Assembly: GCA_001897435.1 (NCBI GenBank)
Contig: MKSV01000008.1
Span: forward strand, 62,001-126,000
Length of the DNA: 64,000 nucleotides
DNA from: Acidobacteriales bacterium 59-55
Lineage (GTDB): Bacteria; Acidobacteriota; Terriglobia; Terriglobales; Acidobacteriaceae
Reading direction: 5' to 3'
Every line of letters begins with the position of its first letter. Positions within the stretch are counted from its first letter, which is position 1. Both the position numbers and the translations under genes were made by a program. Positions 25,929-34,782 of the stretch are shown piece by piece. Below the pieces are notes generated by a model that had not been told where the DNA came from, did not search any database, and worked only from the letters and a program-made list of their open reading frames with translations.

Positions 25929-26729
25929 CTAGATATCGCGAACCTGGCGGTGCTTCGGGCTTTCCATTCCCCAAAATGTGACCTCGCCTATGATTTCGGC
26001 CTCACGACCAAGCTTTAAGGGCCTATGCAATGACCTGTGAGGTAGAGTACCTAAGGGATGTTGAACCACCCGTATCATTTGCCCTCCTTCGAGCGAGTCG
26101 CACCAGCAGCAGAACATTCCGTCATGGGTTTCGATAAGAAACTTAGGGCGCTCCAATTCGCTAAAGAAGTCGTAGCTCGGAATCGACTTGCATTGCCGAT
26201 CGACGATCAGCAACGTGCCTGGGCAGATGAGCGGAAAGAGGCAGTAGTCCGTGAGACCCACGATTGCGCGAATATATCTTTTACGATCTTGAAACGGATG
26301 CATGCGACTACGCCCATCATTGTCGCGCATGGGACTGATGGATGTTTGATTAGGAATCGATGATTCCGGATAGGCGGACGCCATCAAGACCGCGAGTTTC
26401 TCGGCCAGCCTTCCCTCCCGAATCATTTGTGTGAATTCTGGGCCTCCAAGCGGATCGTCCACTAAAAAGCCATTTCGTGGCGGTTTGACTAAATTCCAAA
26501 GAGTGTTTGACCCCTTGCTGTAAACTTCCATCATCGATGCGAGTTTTCCCGAAGAAACTGCTGGGATGGGCGTCCCACCGTTCTCAATTTTCGAAATATA
26601 ACTGGCATCCAAGGCATATTCGGAGTCCCCCCATATCTCTGCAAGTTTTCGGCTCTTTTCCGCAACTTGTCGTGTGGTCCATCCCCAGGCTTCGCGGAAA
26701 CTACGAAGGATCTTTCCCCGCTGCGGCAT
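25929..26729 (-). CDS. XRE-family regulator with CCWC-containing C-terminal domain
   Basis: 266 aa with GAGGAGG just before the ATG. N-terminal HTH_XRE (about residues 5-65: LRSFREAWGWTTRQVAEKSR, then YISKIENGG). A C-terminal domain includes LTDYCLFPLICPGTLLIVDR and PKFLIETHDGMFCCWCDSLE, reminiscent of S24/LexA-like folds but lacking a recognisable Ser-Lys pair. The same C-terminal domain occurs in the regulator at 28617-29375, so the two are paralogues. The Cys-Cys-Trp-Cys motif could be redox- or metal-responsive; this is inference. Confidence 0.75.
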   Translation of the reverse strand: MPQRGKILRSFREAWGWTTRQVAEKSRKLAEIWGDSEYALDASYISKIENGGTPIPAVSSGKLASMMEVYSKGSNTLWNLVKPPRNGFLVDDPLGGPEFTQMIREGRLAEKLAVLMASAYPESSIPNQTSISPMRDNDGRSRMHPFQDRKRYIRAIVGLTDYCLFPLICPGTLLIVDRQCKSIPSYDFFSELERPKFLIETHDGMFCCWCDSLEGGQMIRVVQHPLGTLPHRSLHRPLKLGREAEIIGEVTFWGMESPKHRQVRDI

Positions 26730-27133
26730 CTGGCCTCCTCATTGGCAGAACTGCTACCGAATTCAATTCTGCGAATGCCGAGCCCTTAGCCGTGTATCTG
26801 GCAACAAGTCACAAGATGATTGGTTGCCTTTGTCATGACACGATGTGCGACATGGGGGATTGCTTCCACAGAAAAAGGTTAAAGCGATGATAAGGCGGTA
26901 GGATTCGAGATGAGATAAGCCACGGCATTTCAACTCGGAGCCAAGATCGCCAGGGGAGGAAAGCATAGGCGGATCCTCCCTAACTGAAGAGTAACGCGAA
27001 CTTGGGAGTTCTTCGGAGAATCATCCATCTCCCTGTCGAACACGAATCTCATTCGCCATCTGCGTTCGACTCGATTCAACCCTTTAGGCAGGTTCGATTC
27101 GGGCAGTCTGCCCGTTCTCGTGCCAGCAAGAAT
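26730..27133. other. Intergenic region, no gene seen
   Basis: About 400 bases without a supportable reading frame. A short hairpin (CGGGCA at 27100-27105, TGCCCG at 27109-27114) lies 20 bases beyond the stop of the leftward XRE gene, but without a T-run. A T-loop-like GGTTCGATTC at 27091 lacks a pairing stem and is not a tRNA. Confidence 0.4.
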
Positions 27134-27352
27134 CTATTCCACGCCGCTTAAAAGCTCTGCTGTCGTCATACCGAACGCGCGAGCGAGAGTCTGCAAGGAC
27201 CGCAAACAGATCTCTTTTCGTCCAAGTTCAAGATCGGAAACATAGTTCTCGTGAATGCCCGCTTCTTCAGCAAGATCAATCTGACGCCATCCACGCGTCG
27301 AACGGAGGTCACGGATTCGCTCTCCAAGAGCAATGCAGATATCACTCGCCAT
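27134..27352 (-). CDS. Small XRE-family HTH regulator
   Basis: 72 aa, almost entirely one HTH_XRE domain: LGERIRDLRSTRGWRQIDLA, the recognition-helix region IHENYVSDLELGRK, and LARAFGMTTAELL. Stand-alone regulators of this size are typical of autoregulated control proteins of restriction-modification or toxin-antitoxin loci, but no such partner is adjacent. A near-perfect 13-base direct repeat covers and precedes its start codon (27349-27395), consistent with autoregulation. Confidence 0.8.
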   Translation of the reverse strand: MASDICIALGERIRDLRSTRGWRQIDLAEEAGIHENYVSDLELGRKEICLRSLQTLARAFGMTTAELLSGVE

Positions 27353-27403
27353 CCATACTATCGTGGGGATAAAATGGCAGCTCCATCCACACTATGGAGT
27401 GGA
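27349..27403. repeat. Direct repeat with internal inverted repeat upstream of the XRE gene
   Basis: CCATCCATACTAT (27349-27361) and CCATCCACACTAT (27383-27395) match at 12 of 13 positions, 34 bases apart. The second copy also carries TCCAC (27386-27390) facing GTGGA (27399-27403). The first copy overlaps the start codon of the leftward XRE gene. The likely role is an operator for that regulator. Confidence 0.4.
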
Positions 27404-27478
27404 CAGAACTGAGTTTCGCACTTTGTGAGATCACCGGTTGAACAAATCAACTCCAGCTGCAAATGAGACCACGGCACG

Positions 27479-28285
27479 ATGAAATCGATCCTGCTCGTTG
27501 ACAAATCACGTGATAACGCTGACTTCGTTGAAGAGATCCTTAAGCGGTATGGCTTCTACGTGGAAGTCGCTGAAAGCGGCATAGCCGCGCAGCGTCTCAC
27601 GCGAGATATGGAGTTCGATCTTATTCTGATGGATTTTTCTTCTTCAATATTTGATCCGTCTCACGGACCGCGTGACATGGATCAATTGGGGGAGGACCTC
27701 GGAAAGAGCACGGGCCTCATTCGAGAACTGCGAGCCAGGCGTGTCACGACCCCTATCATCGTATACACCTCACTGAAAGGCGACTTGTATGAGACTGCGT
27801 CTCTGGATGCCGGAGCCGACGACTACATCTTCAAAACTGATAATTATTCGGTACTCCTGGCGCGCCTCAACGCCCACCTTCGAAGGAGGCAGAGAGATCT
27901 CGGCAGCGCTTCTGGAGAAGACAGGAGAAACCGTGTTGGCCGATTCGTGATTGATAAGCAGACACGCATCCTCCTTGCGGAGGGAAGGCCAGTTCAACTC
28001 ACAAACAAAGAAGTCACCCTGCTTGAGCGATTGGCGGCCAATCCTTATCGGATTGTTTCAATTCCAGAGACTCTTGACCATGTGTGGGCCGAAGAGTTGG
28101 GGCGCTCTCATGCAGCTCTCGAGGCGTTGATCCAACGTCTCAGAAAAAAGATGAACAAACATCATCTCCCAAACCCTATTCAGACCGTCCGAGGGCAGGG
28201 GCTCAAGCTATCGCCGGCTTTGTTGCCTCAACACCATTGCAATGAACTTGGGCAGAAACACAGCAGGCGGCATCTCGCGAGATAA
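27479..28285 (+). CDS. Atypical OmpR-like response regulator
   Basis: 268 aa. The receiver domain (about 1-140) has only one of the usual paired acidic residues at its N-terminus (LLVDKSRDNADF in place of DD or DE). It keeps Asp in LILMDFSSS and Lys in YIFKTDNY, and carries a roughly 20-residue insertion (SSIFDPSHGPRDMDQLGEDL) after the phosphorylation-site strand. The C-terminal winged helix (about 155-250) reads LTNKEVTLLERLAANPYRIV, LIQRLRKKMNK and TVRGQGLKL. No histidine kinase is adjacent, so it may be an orphan or phosphorylation-independent. No strong Shine-Dalgarno was found. Confidence 0.8.
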   Translation: MKSILLVDKSRDNADFVEEILKRYGFYVEVAESGIAAQRLTRDMEFDLILMDFSSSIFDPSHGPRDMDQLGEDLGKSTGLIRELRARRVTTPIIVYTSLKGDLYETASLDAGADDYIFKTDNYSVLLARLNAHLRRRQRDLGSASGEDRRNRVGRFVIDKQTRILLAEGRPVQLTNKEVTLLERLAANPYRIVSIPETLDHVWAEELGRSHAALEALIQRLRKKMNKHHLPNPIQTVRGQGLKLSPALLPQHHCNELGQKHSRRHLAR

Positions 28286-28616
28286 CGAAACATTCCATTC
28301 TCATCATCCTTCAAAGTGGGTAGTTTGTGGACTGTGGGCAGCATGGCCCAATGAACAAAATCGCGATTAGCCCCTAAGCAGGCGTCATTAGAACAAAAAA
28401 GAATAGGTCGGAAACGCTCTCCCCCTTCCTTAATACTTCCGATACGATACTTCATCCCTCCCGCTGGTTCCTATAAGCACCAACGCCAAATCAATGCTTT
28501 ACGCATGGATATTGGGCCAACATAATTGCTTCTGACAGACGATTAGTTGTTATTTTGTCTGGAATTTTTTGATCAGAGTTGCTGTGACGCATATCACCCG
28601 GGCGTAGTGGAGCCGA
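28286..28616. other. Intergenic region, likely promoter of the second XRE regulator
   Basis: About 330 bases with no supportable gene. AT-rich stretches near 28545-28575 (TTATTTTGTCTGGAATTTTT) are suitable promoter DNA for the regulator at 28617, but no clean -35/-10 pair can be defined. Confidence 0.3.
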
Positions 28617-29375
28617 ATGCCTGTGGATAATCTTGGAAAACAGCTTCGAATCGTGCGAGAACGCCTCGGTCTCAGTCTTCGGGACGTCGCTCTGAGATCC
28701 ATAGAAATTGCTACGATTCGGGGATCTGATCGATACCAGATTTCCGCAAGTTGGCTCGCACGTATCGAAAGCAACCCGGAGCATGAGATCGGAGCGCACC
28801 CGCTCATTGCCGTCTTAGCGCTGTATCAGATCACTCTTGAAGAGTTGCTCGCCGTCGATGGCCCTGCCGACATGGAAGAAGATACCCGCGCGCTACCTCG
28901 TAATGAAAAGGAGACTACTCTCTTGACGCAAGGAGCAGCGGAAGTAACAGCCCGACGTCTACTTCCTGACGATAGCCATACCAACATTCCGCCAGAGAAC
29001 ACTGAAATGCTGCGTTACGGTGCTGCAAAAAGAAATGGCCGCTTCTTACGCGTGGTTATTGGGCAACAACGGAACTATTTATATCCAATTGTCCCATCGG
29101 GAAGCATCGCGCTAATTGACACACATCGGCGGTCATTGGCAGTGAGGGGAGATGTCGAAATAGAGATTGAGCGCCCGATGTTTCTATTAGAGCTTCGCGA
29201 CGGCCGTTATATTTGCTGCTGGTGCGAGATAGTGGACCGCGATGAATCGCGGGCGATTATCCTCCCTCATCCAACTGGTCGTTGGCGAGCAATCCAGATT
29301 CACCTCAAAAAGGACGCGTCCATTCGAGGACAGATTGTAGCTGTTCGAATTCCAGTAGTCAGGGAGGGGGGCTAG
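28617..29375 (+). CDS. XRE-family regulator with CCWC-containing C-terminal domain (paralogue)
   Basis: 252 aa. The HTH_XRE at residues 6-75 (LRIVRERLGLSLRDVALRSI, then ISASWLARIESNPEHEIGAH) is slightly longer than usual between helices. The C-terminal domain reads YPIVPSGSIALIDTHRR and RPMFLLELRDGRYICCWCEI, clearly related to the regulator at 25929-26729. A variable acidic linker separates the domains. It lies about 100 bases upstream of the CHAT operon on the same strand and could regulate it; that link is positional only. Confidence 0.75.
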   Translation: MPVDNLGKQLRIVRERLGLSLRDVALRSIEIATIRGSDRYQISASWLARIESNPEHEIGAHPLIAVLALYQITLEELLAVDGPADMEEDTRALPRNEKETTLLTQGAAEVTARRLLPDDSHTNIPPENTEMLRYGAAKRNGRFLRVVIGQQRNYLYPIVPSGSIALIDTHRRSLAVRGDVEIEIERPMFLLELRDGRYICCWCEIVDRDESRAIILPHPTGRWRAIQIHLKKDASIRGQIVAVRIPVVREGG

Positions 29376-29476
29376 GAAGGAGAGCATCACAGGGCAATCA
29401 TTTAGCACATCAATACTAGGTCATTGTGTATCTGAGACTCTTTGCACCAACAGCCTCTCCGTCCTGACAAAACTTC

Positions 29477-32062
29477 ATGGGGAATCGATCTAAATCTTTA
29501 GGTTTATCGTTCCTTGCTATCGCGGCGCTGATTGGGTTGAGCCCGTTGGTCGCATTTCGCAAGAGAAATGAAGGACGCTTGCCAGATACCTCGCAAATCA
29601 GCGAACTTCGTCGCGCAGACAAGTTGGCCTGGAACAATCAATGGCTAGAAGCGACGTCGTTGTACAGCGACGTTGAATCCCGGGACACGAAAGAGGGCAA
29701 TGTTGAAGCGGCGCTTTATGCTCACGTGAGCCAGTATGTTGTTCGAGCTGAATCGGAGCCTCTGCAACCTCTGTTAATCGATTTACAGCAGGATCTGAAA
29801 CTTCCGATTGCTGCAACCCCTGAATTGCGGCTCAGAATTCTTGTCATTCAGGGCATGCTCGCGACAAATTTCGATGCAGTTCTGGCCAAGAGAGTGTGGA
29901 GTGACGTCGAAGTGGAAGCGAGAAAGCAGCACCAGTATCGTCTCATGATGCGGGCGATCGGCGAGCAAGGAATCGCCAATTTCTACCTGGGCGACATTCG
30001 ATCTGCCAAACGGGAGGTGGTTCGGGCCTGGATTGCTGCAAAGTATCTGCACGATCCTGCCGCACACGTGCGCTATGAGAGCGTATATGGTGCCGGCCTC
30101 GTCGAACTCCAGCGATATAAGGAGGCGAACCGTGTTCTTGATAGTGCAATTCGCACGGCAGCATCACACCCGGGCGTTGCATATCCAAGTATTGCCTACA
30201 ATGCAAAAATAGATGCGCTCCGCGAGGCCCATCGTTATGACGAAGCCTTAGCTCTCGCATCCGAATATCTCAAACGTTTGCCAAGCGATCACTTGGATCC
30301 GCATCTGTTCGAGCTCAGACTGAGTAAGGGACAAATATATGAGGACCTTGGCGAATGGAATAAATCTAAAGCTGAATTTGCATCGGCCGTCGACTATGCT
30401 CACCACGTCGGATTCTGGCGTGGCGCGATTCAAGCGGGAAACCTCTTAGCCGTCGCCCAACTCCATTCGGGCGCCGATGAAAACGCGCTCAAAGACATTG
30501 ACGACGCAATCTCGGCCAATGCGCACCTACCCCAAGAGATCTACTCTTTGCCGAAAAGCCTAGCGATTAAAGCATCTATTCTCAATACAATGAAGCAAGA
30601 AAATGCTTCAGACCGGCTTTACGCAAGAAGTCTACGCGTGGCTAACATCCTCTTGTCAACCTCCCCCACGCCTAATGTAAAGCGATTACTGATCGGGGAC
30701 ATGCAGCATATCTATACCGGATATTTTGAATCGCTCGTCCAGGCCCGTAAGTTGGGTCCAGCCTTCCAGGTCATTGAGTCCGCTCGAGGTCGGGTGGAAG
30801 CCGAGGCGCTCGAAAGTCCCCCGAGAGATCCGTTGCAGCCGAGCGAGGCCGAACTCAAACTGGAGTCTTTGAATGAATCACTTGCGCGAACCGCAGATGG
30901 GAATGAACGCAAAGGCATCGATGGGGAGCTGTATGAACTGGAGCTTCAGATCCCTTCGGATTCCCCTCCTAAAACCCTCTCGCATTCTCCAATCTCATTG
31001 AAGCAATTGCAACGATCGCTGCAAGGTCGAGAATTAGTTCTCGAATATGTACTGGATGATCCGCGATCGTTTGTCATTGCGATCACGAAATCCAATGCGA
31101 AGGTCTATCAATTAATCGGCCGTCAGGAACTCCGCGATCAGATTTTGCGATACAGGCAATCCATCGCCGCGAAGCAAGAAGATCCTACGGATGCGACTCG
31201 ACTATCCGAGGAGCTACTCGCATCTGTACCTGAGTTCCACTCCAGCCCACATGTGGTGGTCATCCCAGACCAGGAGCTTCATCTTCTGCCATTTGCGGCA
31301 TTGATGTCCGAGGGACGATACGTGATTGCTACGCATGACATCAGCTACTCCCCATCGTCCACAGTACTGGATCTGTTACGGAAAAAGTCTGGAAAGAGTA
31401 TGGGGTCTAATCAGTTTCTAGGCGTCGCTCCGTGGACCAACGAAGACGAGTGGTCGTTTCCTCCCACCCGTTTTGGTATGCCTGTGCCCGCGCCGCTGCA
31501 AGCGCTTCCCGCATCTCGAACTGAAGTGCAAAATGCCGCGACCGAGTCCAGAGAGAACGCAAGCGTACTCTTCGGGCCTGAAGCAACCGAAACTCAATTC
31601 AAGCACCTTAAACTCGGCCAATTCGAGGTGTTGCATCTGGCACTGCATGGATATGCAGACGTCGAATACCCGGACAGATCGTCGCTGATTTTTGCCCCTG
31701 AGCCGAAAGGGCCAGATGATGGCCTACTCTCGGTGAGAGAAGTGCGTGGGCTGATCCTTAATGCGCGGTTGGTGACACTATCAGCTTGTGATACAGGGAA
31801 GGGGCCGTTCAGTGAGGCTGATGTTGCAAATATGTCCAATGCATTCATCGAAGCCGGAAGCAGGTCCGTTGTCTCCGCACTCTGGAGCGTGGACGATAGT
31901 GAGACAGCGCGCATGATGAAGGTGTTCTACGGATACCTTGGCCGAGGAGCCTCAATCTCCGAAGCGCTGCGGCAGAGCCAATACGGTCTACTACAAGATA
32001 AACAACCCCCGTATTACTGGGCTCCATTTGAGGTGTCCGGTGATGGGTCGCTCAGGTTATAG
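29477..32062 (+). CDS. CHAT-domain caspase-like protease with TPR-like repeats
   Basis: 861 aa. The N-terminal hydrophobic segment (LGLSFLAIAALIGLSPLVAF) may be a membrane anchor. A large helical TPR-like region spans about 60-450 (AALYAHVSQYVVRAES, then ALALASEYLKRLPSDHL). The C-terminal CHAT domain spans about 520-861. The catalytic dyad is visible: His in VLHLALHGYAD (about 724) and Cys in VTLSACDTGKGP (about 772). CHAT proteases act in bacterial conflict and regulated-proteolysis systems. It opens a three-gene operon with an S41 peptidase (18-nt gap) and a kinase-fold protein, next to an ECF sigma/anti-sigma pair. The target is unknown. Confidence 0.88.
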   Translation: MGNRSKSLGLSFLAIAALIGLSPLVAFRKRNEGRLPDTSQISELRRADKLAWNNQWLEATSLYSDVESRDTKEGNVEAALYAHVSQYVVRAESEPLQPLLIDLQQDLKLPIAATPELRLRILVIQGMLATNFDAVLAKRVWSDVEVEARKQHQYRLMMRAIGEQGIANFYLGDIRSAKREVVRAWIAAKYLHDPAAHVRYESVYGAGLVELQRYKEANRVLDSAIRTAASHPGVAYPSIAYNAKIDALREAHRYDEALALASEYLKRLPSDHLDPHLFELRLSKGQIYEDLGEWNKSKAEFASAVDYAHHVGFWRGAIQAGNLLAVAQLHSGADENALKDIDDAISANAHLPQEIYSLPKSLAIKASILNTMKQENASDRLYARSLRVANILLSTSPTPNVKRLLIGDMQHIYTGYFESLVQARKLGPAFQVIESARGRVEAEALESPPRDPLQPSEAELKLESLNESLARTADGNERKGIDGELYELELQIPSDSPPKTLSHSPISLKQLQRSLQGRELVLEYVLDDPRSFVIAITKSNAKVYQLIGRQELRDQILRYRQSIAAKQEDPTDATRLSEELLASVPEFHSSPHVVVIPDQELHLLPFAALMSEGRYVIATHDISYSPSSTVLDLLRKKSGKSMGSNQFLGVAPWTNEDEWSFPPTRFGMPVPAPLQALPASRTEVQNAATESRENASVLFGPEATETQFKHLKLGQFEVLHLALHGYADVEYPDRSSLIFAPEPKGPDDGLLSVREVRGLILNARLVTLSACDTGKGPFSEADVANMSNAFIEAGSRSVVSALWSVDDSETARMMKVFYGYLGRGASISEALRQSQYGLLQDKQPPYYWAPFEVSGDGSLRL

Positions 32063-32080
32063 ACAGGAGAATCGAGACAG

Positions 32081-33376
32081 TTGACATCATTTCTGGATTA
32101 CACACAGAAGAAAGAAGTCCTGGATGCGGTATCGGCACGCGTCGAATTGTGCTTGAAAGGGCTAGGCATCTCCTCTAATGAATGGCACGTCAACATTCGC
32201 ACGTACGATCTGGAAATACTGGCGAGTTCTTCTCGTCAGAACTTTGTGTTTCAGATCAATAAGCTTCTCAAAACGCTCGGACTTTCGCACGTAGGGTTCG
32301 AACACGAAGATCTGGACCGTTGTTCCGCTGCAAGAGCAATCTGTGCCACTTACTGCGCTCTCGATACTGCGGAGGGTGAATATTGGGCGTTTCAGGACAT
32401 ACACGAATATGGTCCTGCTTACGACGCCGGAATCCGACCTGGTGATTTGTTCCTCGAGGTTGAATCAGTCGCATTTCGCCCACCGAGCCATCCTGCGTTT
32501 CAGATCCCGTCAACTCCAAGTGTGCTCGTGGGCACGCATGGTGATCATCATTTGCTCAAACAGTTGGTCATTCCGAAGCCGCGATCGAAGCGCCTGCTGT
32601 CAGCGAGCAAAACACCGCCAGCATTTTCGGAGCCCAAAAACATTGTGTGCGCAAGGACGATTGCCGACGGCGTCGGCTACATCAAGATATCGATGTTTCC
32701 CGGCAGCATCGGTATCGATGTTGCCAATGCAATCGAAAAAGCCGTCGACAACCTGGGAGACGTTAGTCGGCTGGTGGTCGATCTGCGAGGCAATGGGGGC
32801 GGCGGAGTCGGCTTTATGCGGCTCCTGGACCTGTTGGCAGATCGAGCTTATACCGTGGGAACCTTCTTTCGTAACCCTCATAAAGCCAATGAAGCGCCAC
32901 ATGCCCTCGAAACGTTTGTTTTTGACAGCGTTCCGCATAATAAGTCTCGCTTATTCCCGCTCGCAGCGCGGTTCTTCTTACGCACGCTGTACTGCAAATT
33001 GAGTCATAAACATCTTTGTGTTCGCTTGGAGATCCATGGAGGACCGCGACGTCCGTTTCACGGAAGAGTAGCGGTCCTTGTCAATCGGCATACCGCGAGC
33101 GCGAGTGAGATGTTCGTCGCCTGTGCTCAGGAACAGAGCCTGGCAACCATTGTTGGCGAACCGACCGCCGGCAGAGTGCGAGGTGGTACAAAGACCCGAT
33201 TGCCCCATGGGTTTCAACTCATGCTCCCTGCAGGTCAATACCAAACAGCCCACGGCAAGACACTGGAGGGAATCCCCATCTCTCCTGATGTTGAGATCGC
33301 TTTCGACCCAATTGCTGCACAGACCGGGAGGGACTTGCAATTAGAACGTGCCATCGAGATCGTGAGTAGCCATTGA
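32081..33376 (+). CDS. S41-family peptidase, probably cytoplasmic
   Basis: 431 aa from a TTG or nearby start, without a signal peptide. An N-terminal segment has LGLSHVGFEH, resembling the catalytic-His strand of tricorn/S41B enzymes. A PDZ-like middle part follows (IHEYGPAYDAGIRPGDLFLE), then the S41 core: VVDLRGNGGG and the Ser nucleophile in NRHTASASEMFVACAQEQ. The Lys of processing peptidases (GKG) is replaced by AGRVRGG, so a tricorn-like Ser/His mechanism is more likely than the Ser-Lys dyad. It sits in an operon after the CHAT protease and overlaps the kinase-fold gene by four bases. Confidence 0.82.
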   Translation: MTSFLDYTQKKEVLDAVSARVELCLKGLGISSNEWHVNIRTYDLEILASSSRQNFVFQINKLLKTLGLSHVGFEHEDLDRCSAARAICATYCALDTAEGEYWAFQDIHEYGPAYDAGIRPGDLFLEVESVAFRPPSHPAFQIPSTPSVLVGTHGDHHLLKQLVIPKPRSKRLLSASKTPPAFSEPKNIVCARTIADGVGYIKISMFPGSIGIDVANAIEKAVDNLGDVSRLVVDLRGNGGGGVGFMRLLDLLADRAYTVGTFFRNPHKANEAPHALETFVFDSVPHNKSRLFPLAARFFLRTLYCKLSHKHLCVRLEIHGGPRRPFHGRVAVLVNRHTASASEMFVACAQEQSLATIVGEPTAGRVRGGTKTRLPHGFQLMLPAGQYQTAHGKTLEGIPISPDVEIAFDPIAAQTGRDLQLERAIEIVSSH

Positions 33377-34776
33377 GTTGTAGCGGATATCTCACCCCCT
33401 CACGGATCGTAATGAGACTGGCGGACGATGACATGCGTTCGTTAAGTCCACAATATCTTCGCTTCCGATTGCTTGTTGTGTCGGCCGATGGAACATATCT
33501 CATGACGCTGGGCAACGATACGCCGGTTGCCCTCCAGAGATTCGATTTACGACGAGATGCCCGCTTCGAGCTCCAAATGCATTGCTTTTGGGAACAACAG
33601 TGGTCCATTAAAAGTGAAATTATCGACATCATCCCAGGTAGTCATGACGGTGGTCTCGTGATCATCCGTCTTCCATATGCAACACATCGCGTGACCCCCT
33701 TTCCCTTCAGACGGCGGCAGTTTCACGAACTGAAAGAAGGGGAACTAGACTCTCAGGAACTGGACGCCGTCCTCCGCTTAAGGGAGGCAGGAGAGACTGG
33801 GCGTGGGCGCTTCAGTCGCCTGCGATGGCTCGAAGAGGCACGCACGTGGCTGTCGGAGACCCTGGACATACCGTCTCACTCTTTGACTCTCCTCCAGCAC
33901 CATGTGAGTGCTGATCGTACCTTGGTCAACGTCAATGGGCCCGCTGGGAAACAATACTGGCTCAAAGGAGGGACCAGTCAGGAGTGCAAGTTATTAGAGA
34001 TCTTGGCCCAGGAAGCGCCAGATTGCGTGCCTCAAATCGTCGCACACTGTAGCCAACAAAACATGGTGTTGATGGAGCATGCCGGTACTCCACTTGATGT
34101 GCGACAAGTCATCACAGATAGTGATGTTTGGAAGATTTCCAGGCAATTTGCGCGGTTACAGCGGATGAGCGCAGACTTCGCTCCAATGTTGCGTCATCCC
34201 TTACTCAACCTTCCTGATACGGCTACTCTGCTGCGTAGCTTGTCTCAGGAGCTGCCCCTTGCAGTAGATTCTCTGTCTTCAAGAGACGGGCTGCGCGCTG
34301 CCATGGTAACGGTCCAGCGAATTCAAACCATACTCTCGCACCTTGAAAATCTAGCACCCCATTTTTCTGAGTTGGGACTTCCAGAAGTCCTCGTGCATGG
34401 AGACTTGCATTCCGGTAATATTCTCATCCAAGACGGGAAACTCGTATTCGTCGATTGGGAGTATGCCCGCCTTGGCACGGCACTCGAGAATGTGGAATAC
34501 CTCGCTCTGCTCAGACCGGAAACACGGAGCCTGAATCCAGTTCTCGCGGCGTATTCTGACGTGTGGGGAAATAGCCTCACCAGAGCCAGTATCGAGGATG
34601 CAATTGTTCTCTGCCGGCCTTTGACTATCGCTTGCCGACTTGGGCGCATTCTCCGCAGAGATAAGAGCGCTTCCCCTCATGTTCTTCAGGTCACAGAGCA
34701 GAGTCTCCGAATTATGACGAAGCAACTCGAGCGCAGTTTGGGGGAGGCGCGAAAAGTCATGTCACGCACACATTAA
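33373..34776 (+). CDS. APH-fold (aminoglycoside phosphotransferase-like) kinase with N-terminal extension
   Basis: 467 aa if the TTG at 33373 (overlapping the S41 stop) is used; ATG 33412 gives 454 aa. The C-terminal APH/choline-kinase-like domain (about 180-450) has the catalytic loop VLVHGDLHSGNILI and the metal-binding FVDWEYARLG. The first about 140 residues (FRLLVVSADGTYLMTLGND, then a HELKEGELDSQEL segment) form a separate domain with no obvious family, faintly Nudix-like but without a Nudix box. The substrate could be a small molecule or a protein. Its place at the end of a protease operon argues for a regulatory rather than antibiotic-resistance role, by inference. Confidence 0.75.
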   Translation: MSCSGYLTPSRIVMRLADDDMRSLSPQYLRFRLLVVSADGTYLMTLGNDTPVALQRFDLRRDARFELQMHCFWEQQWSIKSEIIDIIPGSHDGGLVIIRLPYATHRVTPFPFRRRQFHELKEGELDSQELDAVLRLREAGETGRGRFSRLRWLEEARTWLSETLDIPSHSLTLLQHHVSADRTLVNVNGPAGKQYWLKGGTSQECKLLEILAQEAPDCVPQIVAHCSQQNMVLMEHAGTPLDVRQVITDSDVWKISRQFARLQRMSADFAPMLRHPLLNLPDTATLLRSLSQELPLAVDSLSSRDGLRAAMVTVQRIQTILSHLENLAPHFSELGLPEVLVHGDLHSGNILIQDGKLVFVDWEYARLGTALENVEYLALLRPETRSLNPVLAAYSDVWGNSLTRASIEDAIVLCRPLTIACRLGRILRRDKSASPHVLQVTEQSLRIMTKQLERSLGEARKVMSRTH

Positions 34777-34782
34777 GGATCT

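Noticed and set aside
27085-27115. T-loop-like GGTTCGATTC suggesting a tRNA or tRNA fragment used as an attachment site
   Set aside because: Flanking bases do not form the T-arm stem, and no acceptor, anticodon or D arm could be found.
33373-34776. Aminoglycoside resistance gene
   Set aside because: Only the APH kinase fold is shared; the long N-terminal extension and the CHAT/S41 operon context argue against a resistance assignment.
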